33,815 bases of DNA from Schoenoplectus triqueter (lineage: Eukaryota > Streptophyta > Magnoliopsida > Poales > Cyperaceae): NCBI GenBank assembly GCA_964058805.1, contig CAXKVV010000687.1:1-33815 (forward strand). The letters run 5' to 3'. The position numbers and the translations under genes are program-made. Within the stretch, counting starts at the first letter, position 1. The number at the start of each line of letters is the position of its first letter. The notes below the pieces were generated by a model. It saw only the letters and a program-made list of their open reading frames with translations. It made no database searches and had not been told where the DNA came from. This document shows, piece by piece, positions 20,144 through 30,032 of this stretch.

Positions 20144-20404
20144 TTATAGGGTTATTTTAGGAAAGACAAGAGTCAAAATTAGTAACAATTATATTTAGAA
20201 AGTAATGGAGTTAGTGGGGTAATTTATAGGAAGTAGTGGATGATATTTTAGAAATGTAGTAGAGTTAATTTAGGAAAGTTCTATGCTATATAAATCATAG
20301 AACATTATGCAATTGTATGTCTTCAATATACAATGAATTAAGAAGAGAGTTTCAGCAGAAATTATTTGTTAGTTTATTTGTTTATCCTTCCATTATTTCC
20401 AACA
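20055..20404 (+). repeat. 3' LTR
   Basis: 350 bp, the same length as the 5' LTR with five transitions between them and no indels. Confidence 0.93.
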
Positions 20405-20705
20405 AATGATTGATGTGAGTACTCTAATATGCACGTTATTGCGTTTCATTTCTAACTGTATTTCAACATATTTGTGTGAGCATATCCACATAATATGACA
20501 GTAAGGTAGAACACAATGGCATGTATTATCGTGCAGGTCATTATTTTTCACATTACTATTGTGTCATGTGGATATACAATGTAAGCATGTCGAAATAAAA
20601 TTCAAAATAAAACGCAATAGCGTGAGTGTTGGATTACATACATCAATCACTTTTATACTCAGCTACTAAAATTTATATACATGCTGATATAATAAATTAT
20701 AGTAG

Positions 20706-21480
20706 TTAAGAAGAGAACCGAATCATTTTTTCCATTCAGATAAATAAGTTCACTTAATATTTTTTGTATTCCGTATTTTATAGATTGGTCCATCACATTT
20801 TGTAAATTAATCTAACATTTAAGTTTAGATTGTTCTAGACTTCTATCCTTCTAGGGAATTCAGTTTTGTAATCGGGAAAACTAATTAATTCAACTGAGGC
20901 CGGGCGGACCCAAGTGCTTCCGGGGGGCGCACGTGATTTCTTTGGATTTTAAAAAATAGTGTTTTTTAATAATGCTTTCGGTAATATATTCATTACGGAA
21001 ATTTTTTTTTTGCCCTACTAGATTATCTAATTATTTTTATTGAAAAAAATATATTTAATATCATGCATAATGAAATAATTATGCAAAGATATCAAAATAT
21101 AAAGTTTCGTAGACGAAAACTTCCTTCATCAACTTGATTATCTATTACTTTGAGTTTTATTTTATTATTATTCTAATATATAAAATTTTATTATTTTAAT
21201 ATTTTTTTATTAGTTAAGTATATATATTAAATTATTAATTTTTTTATTTAGTACCTTATTAGTTAATGAGTCTGAACCCGATAAACTATTACAATCCAAT
21301 AATTACTCCGACCAAAATTCTGAATCCGCCCAGACTGTGGCACAATCTAAAGCGAGGAAGTTCGAAAAAAGAACGAAAAAAAAAATGTCACGCTTATTTA
21401 ATGAAAGCTAAGACAGAATTGGTAGCATTATTGCTCTTAAAATCTTATTCGTTAGCACATATTTTGGCTTCACCTTCATG
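20706..21480. other. AT-rich intergenic DNA
   Basis: There is no supported gene. A GC-rich patch at about 20896-20937 (GGCCGGGCGGACCC, then GCGCACGTGAT) stands out in very AT-rich sequence. It contains a CACGTG word, but I see no gene next to it. Confidence 0.4.
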
Positions 21481-21709
21481 TCATGGTCGATAGAATCGAA
21501 CATCATGGTCATGGAGTTGAGGAACTTCTATATATTATTATTTCATAATTCATATTAACCAGTAATCAGAAACGTTTTTCCCCCTCACCCGTTACACATT
21601 CTCCGTGTCTGTGCCATCGAAGTACAAATACAGACAGTTCATAGAAAACAAAAAGTAAAATCGAAGAAGTGTTATGAGGAGGTTTTACTGACCACTTTTC
21701 ATATCATAA

Positions 21710-21800
21710 ATTGTGGCAATTGGTAATTTGGATTTAGAGGGTTGGTAATGGGAAGAGTTCATTTTCCATCTATTTATACTGTAATGTGACACGGGTTTAG
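21710..21800 (-). repeat. Promoter repeat, copy B (no intact gene)
   Basis: GGTAATTTGGATTTAGAGG, then GGTAATGGGAAGAGTTCA, then TTTATACTGTAATGTGACA match the promoter of the 17975 gene. On the minus strand it has a better TATA box (TATAAATAG). No related open frame remains below it. Confidence 0.5.
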
Positions 21801-22120
21801 GACCAGGTTGCATGGATGGGACTATGGGAGCCACTTTCTGTTAAGCGGTTGGCCTTTTATTTGTTTTTTTTTCTTGAAAAAAAACAAGAAATACCTTTCA
21901 TTTTCTTTTGTTTCCGAGAAGGAAATAGCATATTCTTTGATTTTTCTTTCTTTTCTTTCTGATCCATATACATGATACCAGAGAGGGTGCTTACTGCTTA
22001 ACATGAGAAATGGCTTAGTTTTTACTGTTTGTCCTTGGGAGTGCATTTGTTTCATAGTTTTGTTACCTCTGTTTGGAAAATTTTAAATCAACAGAGGTGC
22101 AACACAACACCAGAAACAAA

Positions 22121-22157
22121 ATAATAATAATAATAATAATGATGATGATGATAACAA

Positions 22158-22190
<33 letters not shown>

Positions 22191-22192
22191 TA
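22121..22192. repeat. (AAT)n-(GAT)n-(ATT)n palindromic microsatellite
   Basis: About eight AAT units, then GATGATGATGAT, then about eleven ATT units. The two arms are complementary and could form a hairpin. Confidence 0.9.
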
Positions 22193-22479
22193 AAAATAAT
22201 TAAAAAATGTTACACAAAATAGATGGAAGTTTCATATTTTATTTACTATCTCTTATCTAAGATGGTTTTGTAACATTAATTGCTCTCAGACCTCATTGAT
22301 TTGTTGATGAGTCAATGAAACCAAATATGATGGTTTTGATTTGTTGAGGAACTTTTGCTATTTTATTTTCATATTAATCAGAAATCATCTTTTCCTTCTG
22401 CCTGCCACATGGTTCATTGCAAGTCCGTACCATCGAAGATCAAGTACTGAAAATTCATAAATAATTTTGATTAAAATGT

Positions 22480-23060
22480 AATAAAATTGTTTAAATTGCA
22501 TTTGCTAAGAAAAGTCATAACTCTGCATTTGGATTTCTAAATTTCATTTTAAATGTAGCCGTACAAATCTTGTAAATTTGCGTGGATTCATATTTAGTTA
22601 TATTAGATTTATAATTCAGATTTCACCCACAAATAAATAAATGATAGTATAAAATTTTACATTAAAGAAAATTTAGACAATATTTTTAAATGCTAAGTAA
22701 TAATGATAATTATAATAATAATTATTATAATAATAAATAATATAATTAAATGTATAATAATCTATAAATCATTATATAAAAAATGAATTATTTTAAGAGT
22801 TAAGTTTCATCTTAATTACATAACACACATTATTTTAAATGAAGTGAGGAAAAATATTTATATAAATTCTTAAATTCAAAAAAATTAAAAGATTTTATTA
22901 AAATTAATGGTGAAAAATTGATGACATTTGAAAATTTTAATTTTTTTTTTATTAAGAATTAAGAATTGCAGAAGGATACAGAAGGTCCAGACTATCGTCA
23001 TCCACGTTGCTGATGCGCCTACCTTAAGTAATCCACACCCTCTAATCGGTATACCTAACA
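22480..23060. other. AT-rich upstream DNA of the H2B gene
   Basis: Very AT-rich, with ATTATAATAAT-type low-complexity sequence. No gene is seen. Confidence 0.45.
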
Positions 23061-23085
23061 ACGGCGAGATATTTGCCACGGTGTC

Positions 23086-23138
23086 GATCCGCGCCCCCTC
23101 CCATCCACCAATCAGAAGGAAAACCAATTCGTTTATAT
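23086..23138 (+). promoter_or_regulatory. Histone promoter: octamer, two CCAAT boxes, TATA
   Basis: GATCCGCG at 23086-23093 is the plant histone octamer CGCGGATC in reverse orientation. CCAATCA lies at 23108-23114 and CCAAT at 23124-23128. TTATAT at 23133-23138 serves as the TATA box, ~110 bp before the ATG. This arrangement is typical of S-phase-linked plant core histone genes. Confidence 0.8.
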
Positions 23139-23245
23139 GGAAGCACCATAGCCTTCACCCCCATCCCGATCGTTTCATCTCTCTTGTCTTATTCCATCAA
23201 TCTTTCCCTCTCGGCTCTCTCAAGAAAAGAAATTACACATTAGCA

Positions 23246-23680
23246 ATGGCCCCTAAGGCGGAGAAGAAGCCCGCTGAGAAGAAGCCAGCGGAGGAGAAGG
23301 CGGAGAAGAAGCCAGCGGAGAAGAAACCGAAGGCGGAGAAGCGCATCCCGGCGTCGAAGGAGGGTGGTGACAAGTCTGGGAAGAAGAAGAAGGCGAAGAA
23401 GAGCACGGAGACATACAAGATCTACATCTTCAAGGTGTTGAAGCAGGTGCATCCTGACATCGGCATCTCCAGCAAGGCCATGTCCATCATGAACTCCTTC
23501 ATCAACGACATTTTCGAGAAGCTCGCCATGGAGGCCTCTAGGTTGGCGAGGTACAACAAAAAGCCCACTATCACTTCTCGGGAGATCCAGACCTCCGTTA
23601 GGCTCGTGCTTCCTGGTGAATTGGCGAAGCATGCTGTCTCTGAGGGCACCAAGGCTGTTACTAAGTTCACCAGCGCTTAG
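23246..23680 (+). CDS. H2B: Histone H2B
   Basis: An intronless 144-aa open frame starts at ATG 23246 (context AGCAATGGC) and ends at TAG. The N-terminal tail is a Lys/Pro/Ala repeat ([12 protein letters not shown]), usual for plant H2B. The histone fold begins at about residue 53 ([20 protein letters not shown]), continues through [20 protein letters not shown] and [20 protein letters not shown], and closes with the C-terminal helix [16 protein letters not shown]140 in AVTKFT corresponds to the monoubiquitinated Lys of plant H2B. The protein pairs with H2A in the nucleosome. The gene is codon-rich in G and C compared with its surroundings and looks intact. A longer in-frame start at 22928 is excluded by the promoter lying inside it. 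Confidence 0.98.
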   Translation: MAPKAEKKPAEKKPAEEKAEKKPAEKKPKAEKRIPASKEGGDKSGKKKKAKKSTETYKIYIFKVLKQVHPDIGISSKAMSIMNSFINDIFEKLAMEASRLARYNKKPTITSREIQTSVRLVLPGELAKHAVSEGTKAVTKFTSA

Positions 23681-24130
23681 ATTGTGGATTTAGGTTCTAA
23701 ATTGTTAGGTTGTTTAGGTCCATTATCGTTCGTCAGAATCTTTGAATGTACTTTGAGAGGTGTAGAGTCTGGAGGGGTGATGGGATCAGGAGTGGTGCTT
23801 GATTTTTGATGTATATGTTGTCTGGTACTGGTACTCTGGTTCCTGCTGGAATAGAGTTCTTTCTGTTTACTTTTCAAAAAAGAAGGGAAAAAAGACCGGT
23901 ACAGAATGTGGTATTGTTAATTAATAACAGTGAGCAATCGATTCTAATTCAAGAATTTTTCTTAATTCAAGCTTTAATATTGAGCTAAGGTTGAAGCAAC
24001 TTATGGCAGGAAGTACCTCTTTTAGTATTACTGTTTAGTCATAAAGTAAAAATGTTGTGTAAACATTCTGGTACGTTAAAAAGACCATTAGGATAAAGAT
24101 CAGTACAGAGTAACCAATTGGTTTAGACTC
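23681..24130. other. 3' flank of H2B
   Basis: The first ~200 bp probably contain the polyadenylated 3' UTR (TTGATGTATATGTTG near 23802). No animal-type histone stem-loop is seen, as expected in plants. No other gene is supported. Confidence 0.45.
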
Positions 24131-24250
24131 TGCCATGATTACTACAAGACAATTAACTAAGATGGTGAATTTGGTTTTAAGAATTAGGGGTTTGATGGGT
24201 ATAACTTTATTATAATGTAATATGAAATAGGATTTAGGCTCAATGGATGC
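24131..24250 (-). repeat. Promoter repeat, copy C (no intact gene)
   Basis: GCCATGATTACTACAAGACA, then TTAACTAAGATGGTGAATTT, then TATAATGTAATATGA match copy A, including the position of its start codon (CAT on the plus strand). No open frame related to the 17975 protein follows on the minus strand. Confidence 0.55.
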
Positions 24251-25760
24251 GAGCCAGTTTTTCTGTTATGTGATTACTACAAGAACCAGTTTTTCTGGTT
24301 CTTTATTACAAAGGAATGAGATTCCTAATTTAATCATTTTTGAGGCAAAATCGGGACATGCTACCTTTAATAAGAAATACTCAGAATTGATTCCAAATTC
24401 TAAGCATTGAATTTTTTTTCTTTTGGATTAAGTCGTGGTCATGACAAGAATTGATAATTCTAAATAAAATAACCAACAGTTTTTGGTCCCTTTCATTTTT
24501 TTTTCAGTTTCTTATTTTAATTACATTCTTTCTTTACTTCTTATCACGCTTCCATCATGCTATGGAGAAACTTCATAATTATTATGCAATTGGGTTTCTT
24601 CAATGTTGTCACCTCCGTCGGGTTAATTCGAATTCGACGAAGTACAAAACAACACACGGTGGTGCCCCAAATTAAAAGGAAAAGGAAACTAGACCACTGA
24701 GTAGCCATATATATTTCCTAAGCTTCATAAAAGGAATTGTGAAAAATAATAATAAAAGCCCACTGACAAATCGAGTACATTGGTTATAATTTTGAAATCA
24801 TTGAAAATTTTGACTTGTTAACTATACTATTAATTAATGTTTCCTTTTCTTGATCATGATACGTGTTAGTAAATTTTGGGTTAAGACGTATTAAAAACCC
24901 TCAATTTCGAGCCTTTGACTAAATCCTCACTGACTCAACCACTGGTAAAAGTATTTGCTGATCATAACTGATTAACAGAACGAAAATGGTAAAAGTATTT
25001 GCTGATCATAACTGATAAATATGCGGATGCTATGGCAATCATGAACCGCTTACCGATATTTTTTGTATTTAAATTTTATTTTGAACATTTAAAGAATTTT
25101 CTTTGAAAATTCAAAATTACATATTTTCATGTACAAATATTCATTATTTTATTACATCTTAGAACCATCTTAAAAATCTGAAAAATAGTAGAAAACCTTC
25201 AAAAATAAAAATTTTACTATCCCATTACATTTTTATATAAAATAATTTATTGAACAATATAAATTAAAAATTGAAAATGATAAAGCATTTTTTATTAGAT
25301 TTGTTCCTTGTTCTTTTACGATTTGTGATATATGCTGATATGCATTGACATTGAATTGTATAATTGTACAAGGTTATTACATTTGAAAATAAATTGAATT
25401 TCATAATATCTGTTTTTATGAAAAGGATTACAACAGAGTAATTTTTTTAGTGTTGAAATCCTATATATAAAAACAAAAAGATTTATGGATAACTATATAG
25501 AAGAATAAATCATAGTATATAAGGGGAGATAACATAATCAAATCGATGAGAGTATTAATGCTTAATTGATTATGTAGATGAGAGTGTCGATGAAATGTCA
25601 CGAACAAAAATTTTATAACAAAATTTGTGAAACAATATGTTTTTCTGGGAATACAAGAATAATAGATGACCACATCCGGTGCTTGTATTTCTTTGAGCTT
25701 TGACTTACGAACTGCTTTCGATTCATATATTGAACTCATGAACTGTATGCAATACACACG
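24251..25760. other. AT-rich intergenic DNA
   Basis: There is no convincing gene. At 24942-25016 a short direct duplication of GGTAAAAGTATTTGCTGATC and about nine following bases occurs twice (period ~43 bp). It is related to the single copy at 16588. A minus-strand 101-codon frame at 25461-25766 is AT-compositional. Confidence 0.45.
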
Positions 25761-25769
25761 TTCCACAAC

Positions 25770-25980
25770 GGAATCGGGGAAGTTCCCAAGCTTTTGTGAC
25801 TAATTTTGGTTTTAAGGATTATTTCAACCGTCAGATCAGTATCTAATTATCAATCTCGATAAAACTCATTTTTATTTTTATACTTTGTTCCAATCTCGAT
25901 GGTGATCCGACGATTGAAACAACGCTTAGGACCAGTTTCAACCGTTGGGACCAAAATTGATCCCAAAAGCTTAGGAACTT
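25770..25980. mobile_element. ~210-bp MITE with ~85-bp inverted arms
   Basis: Left arm: AAGTTCCCAAGCTTTTG, then AATTTTGGTT, then TTTCAACCGTCAGATCA. The reverse complement of the right arm: AAGTTCCTAAGCTTTTG, then AATTTTGGTC, then TTTCAATCGTCGGATCA, with a ~19-bp extra piece in the right arm. TTCCACAAC occurs on both sides (25761-25769 and 25981-25989), a possible 9-bp target duplication. The exact ends are uncertain by ~10 bp. Confidence 0.6.
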
Positions 25981-25989
25981 TTCCACAAC

Positions 25990-26700
25990 ACATCAGACGG
26001 AGTGGGAGATGCGATGCCAGACTAGTGTCAAATGCGTCTGTGTCCCCATAGTTTGGGGTCTGGGTGATCCGGTGATGGGACTCATCATTTACATTGTTCT
26101 GTAAATTAGTATCGTTCAAAATTTGATTCGAATCGAGTCGAGCTCGTGAAACACTTTGATCTAAAAAATCTAGTATAAACTCAGTTCGTTACTATTCGAG
26201 CTAGTTCACGAATTGATTTACGAACCAATGCATACACTACTTGAATCACGTCACATCGAACAAAATGCGAACAAACACGCACATAATACGTTTCAGTATT
26301 ATAAAAGCGAAAGAAACAAAAAAAAACAAATCTTTCTACCCAATGTATGAATGCATGACCTAAAAATGTTCACTGATATAATCTGATGGAAAGAAATTAA
26401 GTGTAAATTTAAACTTTTTTAAAGAAAATGTTAACTAAGAAATTTTTTTATTTTTTTATCTTTATCAATTTCATGACCTAAAAATAAAAATGTTAACAAG
26501 GAAAGTTTCATTTTACTTATTTTTGTGGACGTTGAAGATTCTATTACCTGCCGTTCGAAATAAAAAACATTCTTTCAGAAATAGACGTGAACAAAATTAT
26601 TTAGATCTTTAAAAGATTATACCAAATGAAAATAATTCGGATAATCTATCATTCCAACGGCTATTTAGAGGGAAGATTGTGGAATGAATCAATGAAATCT
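25990..26700. other. AT-rich intergenic DNA
   Basis: About 26110-26260 contains GAATCGAGTCGAGCTCGTGA-type sequence like common degenerate plant repeats. No gene is supported. Confidence 0.4.
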
Positions 26701-27600
26701 GAAATATTCGTCATCCTCCTCTCATCTGATCCAAATTTGTATATTCTGCCGCGCGGTACTATGTGGCGCTATTATGTACCGTCCGATTGGAGTTAAGATG
26801 TGTGCTTCATCAATCTCAACACACTGCCGTAAATCTAAGGATTCGCATAACAGCTGCAGACGATCGCATAACATCTGGATCTGATCCGCGTGAACGCTCT
26901 CCTAGCTGTCATGCGTGTTATAGAAGCAACACAAAGGATCTTACAAGATCTCTCATTTCCATTTGCGTCCCCGAGCGTCTCTAGAGGAGAGAGAGTATAA
27001 CTTGCGAACCACGCCTTTTTCTGAAAAGAGGAAAGATGGAAGCACGCCTTTTTTCTGAAAAGAGGAAAGATGGAAGCACGCTCTTTCCCTTAGCCCCTTG
27101 TAAACTCTTATCCGAGCTCAGCGGCCTCCGCCTCCGCCTTCTATTCCATCCAGACCACAGCTCCATTGGCGACCCCTTCAGACCTCTTCGCTCTCCTGCA
27201 AAGACTATCCCATCTCGCCTCGCCCATGAACCCTAAACTCTAATCCTACGTACGAGCGGCTTGCCCTCTCGCAGAGCTCTTTTCGATCGAATCGAAGTCT
27301 TCGTTTGGCACTTACCCAGAGCACAAATGCTAACTCCATCCCGCCACTACCTACAGACCTATTTTGTAGTACACTGTACGCACGATGCCGAGTTCCTACG
27401 AGATCCGCCACTGCTGCGAGGAGCATTCTTTTGTGCTCAAGTTGGTCGTCGTCAAGCACGTCATGCGGAGAAATGAAGTGTTCCTCTCGAGGCCGTCAAC
27501 TTCACACAAATCTTGTTGACGCACTACATTATCGATGTGCGACAAGAGGTTGTACCTTTTTGTTTGATAATCTTTAGGGTATAATAATTTCTAATTCCAG
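26700..27600 (+). other. GC-richer patch resembling a gene 5' end, gene not identified
   Basis: Base composition rises sharply here. The patch contains GAGAGAGAG at 26988, a 33/34-bp tandem duplication at 27011-27077 and a telo-box-like AACCCTAAAC at about 27230-27239, which is common in plant leaders. Several short overlapping plus-strand frames (27036-27236, 27261-27476, 27305-27577) exist. None has a family signature I recognise and no single frame is clearly favoured. It could be a leader or first exon of a gene running into the next kilobases, a non-coding transcript, or a decayed gene. Confidence 0.3.
27011..27077. repeat. Two-copy tandem duplication, 33/34 bp
   Basis: ACGCCTTTTTCTGAAAAGAG followed by GAAAGATGGAAGC is repeated directly, with one extra T in the second copy. 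Confidence 0.9.
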
Positions 27601-28655
27601 ACGCGGGTTAGAGCAATTTCACTTTTTCTTTTGTTCATAATTATACTTTAGCACCCTGTCTCCCTCCTCTGTATCTAGGGGCACACTTCACTTTGCACTG
27701 ATGAATGCTGGTGTCAGCCGGTCTGTACTTAGAAATGAAATTTACTAAAGTTGAAGTTATCCATGAAAATCTAATTATTTTGTTCAATATTTTTATCGTG
27801 ATAATTACCTTTGACTATTTTTTTATGACAGTTATTACGTTTTTTCTGAGGTACGAGCAATTGGCTCCATTGACCATTTTTATAAGGTACTTTCTCAACA
27901 TAATACATTTAGATTTAGTATGATCATTCATCATTGTAGTTCAATCAAGTTGTTGTGTGGTAAGAAAAGATCTATTCATGGTTATTTTTTATTTCCCTGC
28001 AACTAGTGAGTGCTATGTGGGATATTCATGCATTGTACAACTGTTCAGCTCACTAGTGACCTTTTTTATTCTTTTTCTTTGGCAGATTAATTTACTTGAA
28101 TGGCATTGCAAGAGTTGATGTATTAAGTATGCAAAATGTAGGCTAGTATGGATGATAATCTTAAATTGATGTGTGAAATGCATAAAACCTGTACCTTACT
28201 TGAAAGTGAATGAATAAATTAGTAGGCCATTTGATCAATAGGCTAATTAAAGTCAGTTAGTGATCAATTAGTTAATTGGCTATTTAGTAGTCTACTGATA
28301 TGAATAGAGGTGGTTATTCAGTTAATGGCCTAACGAAGCAAACCAAAGAAGTATATATTACAGTTGAATATATTTTATTTAGATTAACATTATTTCAACA
28401 CAGTTTCATTGTTTTTTCTTTGTATTTCCATTTTCCATTTTACAGATCGGTGTGTATGAAGAGTATGTTAGAAACACTACAAGAAAATAAGCTGATGGAG
28501 GCATTAGACCGGTGGCATTCAATGAAATGCCTCTATATGATCTTTTCATAATGAAATGCTGCCCAATTAATTTTTTCAGAGTCCCAGTACAACTCGCAAG
28601 TCCACAATCCCAAACCCATATGTTAAAATAAAAAATAAAAGGAACTGCCTAAATG
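27601..28655. other. AT-rich DNA, no gene identified
   Basis: No recognised coding sequence. CACTACAAGAAAAT at about 28475 resembles a CACTA-transposon terminus, but no partner end in opposite orientation was found. Confidence 0.4.
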
Positions 28656-28681
28656 AGCTCTCTCTCTCTCTCTCTCTCTCT
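28656..28681. repeat. (CT)n microsatellite
   Basis: About 13 CT units. Further CT-rich sequence at about 28832-28860 resembles a plant leader, but no linked coding region is recognised. Confidence 0.9.
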
Positions 28682-29929
28682 GCATCCCCTATCGGGGAGT
28701 CCGATAGAGCCGCCCTAGCTTTACTCCACTGAGATTTTACTTCTTCTAGGCTCATGCTTAGCTTTTGAGTAAGCCTTCTCCTGGCAATCTCCATTTCATT
28801 TGTCCACTGTGAGGTGCTTTCTTTTCTAATCAGCTCTCTCTTTATCTCTCTCGCTCTAGCTCTGTACAGTTGGGTAAAGAACTATTGGTTGGTTTCCTCA
28901 TGTATGTGGTTCTGTTTTTGTTCCTTTTTAAAGTTCAATTTATATCAGAAATCGGCTTTGAAATAGGTTAGTGTGAGATTCTGCGAGGAAGGACTCTTGA
29001 ATTTTGCCAAATTTACCTGCCAAATTCCTGATTTCTAGGGTTTTTCTGAAAATCGGGCTTGCAAGTGATTTTTTCAGTTACATAGTTGGGGTTAAATTGA
29101 TATCTGGATTAAACTCTTCAATTGTTTTTTCTATTATACAGTAATCTTTTATTTGTTTTGAAATCTGACCTCAAACTGTAGCACATAACTTCACCCCGAC
29201 TTAGTCAGATATGGTAAAACTTTAGTGTTGAAGTTTGTTCTTTTGGCAGGATATCAATATGTATCTGTTACCAAAGTTCAATTCAGGCACATGTACCTGG
29301 CATATAACTAGTAAATTGGTGAAAACATGGTTTTCTGATATAATCAATCTGTTGTGAAAGTTAAGAGGTAGTAAACTGGAATCTAGAGCATATTTATACT
29401 TGATTGTTACTCATTTGAAAAGAAAACACCGATAAAATATCTGTACAAAACTAAGGGGCATTTGAACAGCTAGAACAAAAGTATATTTTCATTCTTATCA
29501 TGATAAATGATGTGGACTTGCTTTTCACCCTATTTTTATACAACTAAACTGCACATTTATTAAAAGAGTTGCAATTGATGTGAGTATTAAATTTTTTTGT
29601 TTACTAAAAAATGCTACTCTAGTATTGTTTTGCAACTCTAATATCTTGATATGAGGGTTGGTCACATTTCAATTTCCTGATCAACTTAGTTTATGGTGAG
29701 CTAAGATTTCATTCAGTCAGGGATGTTCCAGTCGGGATTGGTTTCAGGTTTAACTCATATATATTCTGATTTTCAGGTTCTCCAGTCAGATATGAATAGG
29801 GCCATTGAACTAGGCTAGTTATCGAATATAAAAATCATGTGCATAAGCTGAAAAGCTTGATCTGATCTAATTTTGCTGGAGGAAATCTTAGATGGAAGGT
29901 ACCTAATTAACTTTGATAATCTTCAAAAT
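28682..29929. other. Intergenic or intronic DNA
   Basis: No supported coding region. Segment 29352-29445 is related to 32514-32615 (AAGAGGTAG, then CTCATTTGAAAAGAAAACA). Confidence 0.35.
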
Positions 29930-30020
29930 TTTGAGATCTCTGATCTTATGCTTTCAGATTGAGTTTCATTTCTAGTCTACCTCAATTTATTTGAGATTAA
30001 TGGCTTTGTTATTGTTGTAT
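29930..30020 (+). mobile_element. Short AU-SINE-like element
   Basis: This ~91-bp copy is related to the one at 2845-2971: TTGAGATCTCTGATCT, then TCATTTCTAGTCTACCTCAA, then TTTGAGATTAATGGCTTTG and a TTG-rich tail. ATCTTCAAAAT flanks it at 29919-29929 and 30022-30032, consistent with a target-site duplication. Confidence 0.65.
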
Positions 30021-30032
30021 CATCTTCAAAAT

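Larger units (their letters stand above)
18248..20404 (+). mobile_element. Non-autonomous Copia-type LTR retrotransposon
   Basis: Two 350-bp LTRs (18248-18597 and 20055-20404) begin TGTTG and end CAACA. They differ at five sites, all transitions. A 5-bp target duplication AATGA lies at 18243-18247 and 20405-20409. The primer-binding site TGGTATCAGAGCC at 18601 is complementary to the 3' end of initiator tRNA-Met. A purine tract (AAGGGGGAG) precedes the 3' LTR. The 1457-bp interior encodes only a Gag-like protein, with no protease, integrase or reverse transcriptase. It therefore depends on enzymes from another element. Confidence 0.93.
18190..20705. mobile_element. Foldback MITE (~354 bp) interrupted by an LTR element
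   Basis: The left arm begins CTACTAAAATTTGTTGTAT at 18190, is broken at 18247, and resumes at 20410 (TTGATG, then ATTGCGTTTCATTTC). The right arm ends at 20705. Its reverse complement reads CTACTATAATTTATTATAT, then GAGTATAAAAGTGATTGATG, then ATTGCGTTTTATTTTG. Pairing runs straight across the retrotransposon insertion once one copy of the 5-bp duplication is removed. The MITE sits ~215 bp upstream of the minus-strand gene at 17975. Confidence 0.75.
21480..22480. repeat. Degenerate ~0.8-kb-spaced duplication
   Basis: Segment 21500-21660 (GTTGAGGAACTTCTAT, CATATTAACCAGTAATCAGAAA, CCATCGAAGTACAA, GTTCATAGAAAA) is matched by 22330-22480 (GTTGAGGAACTTTTGCTAT, CATATTAATCAGAAATCA, CCATCGAAGATCAAGTAC, ATTCATAAATAA). 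Both are non-coding and diverged. They look like remnants of a local duplication. Confidence 0.5.

Noticed and set aside
22928..23245. Extended N-terminus for H2B
   Set aside because: The upstream frame runs through the octamer, CCAAT and TATA elements; ATG 23246 gives the family's normal start MAPKAEKKP.
23233..23670. Minus-strand frames over H2B
   Set aside because: Leu/Arg- and Phe-rich shadows of the GC-rich H2B coding sequence.
28576..28794. Minus-strand 72-aa frame (MEIARRRLTQKLSMSLEEVK)
   Set aside because: The start looks protein-like, but the frame runs into the (CT)n microsatellite and I recognise no family; too weak to call a gene.
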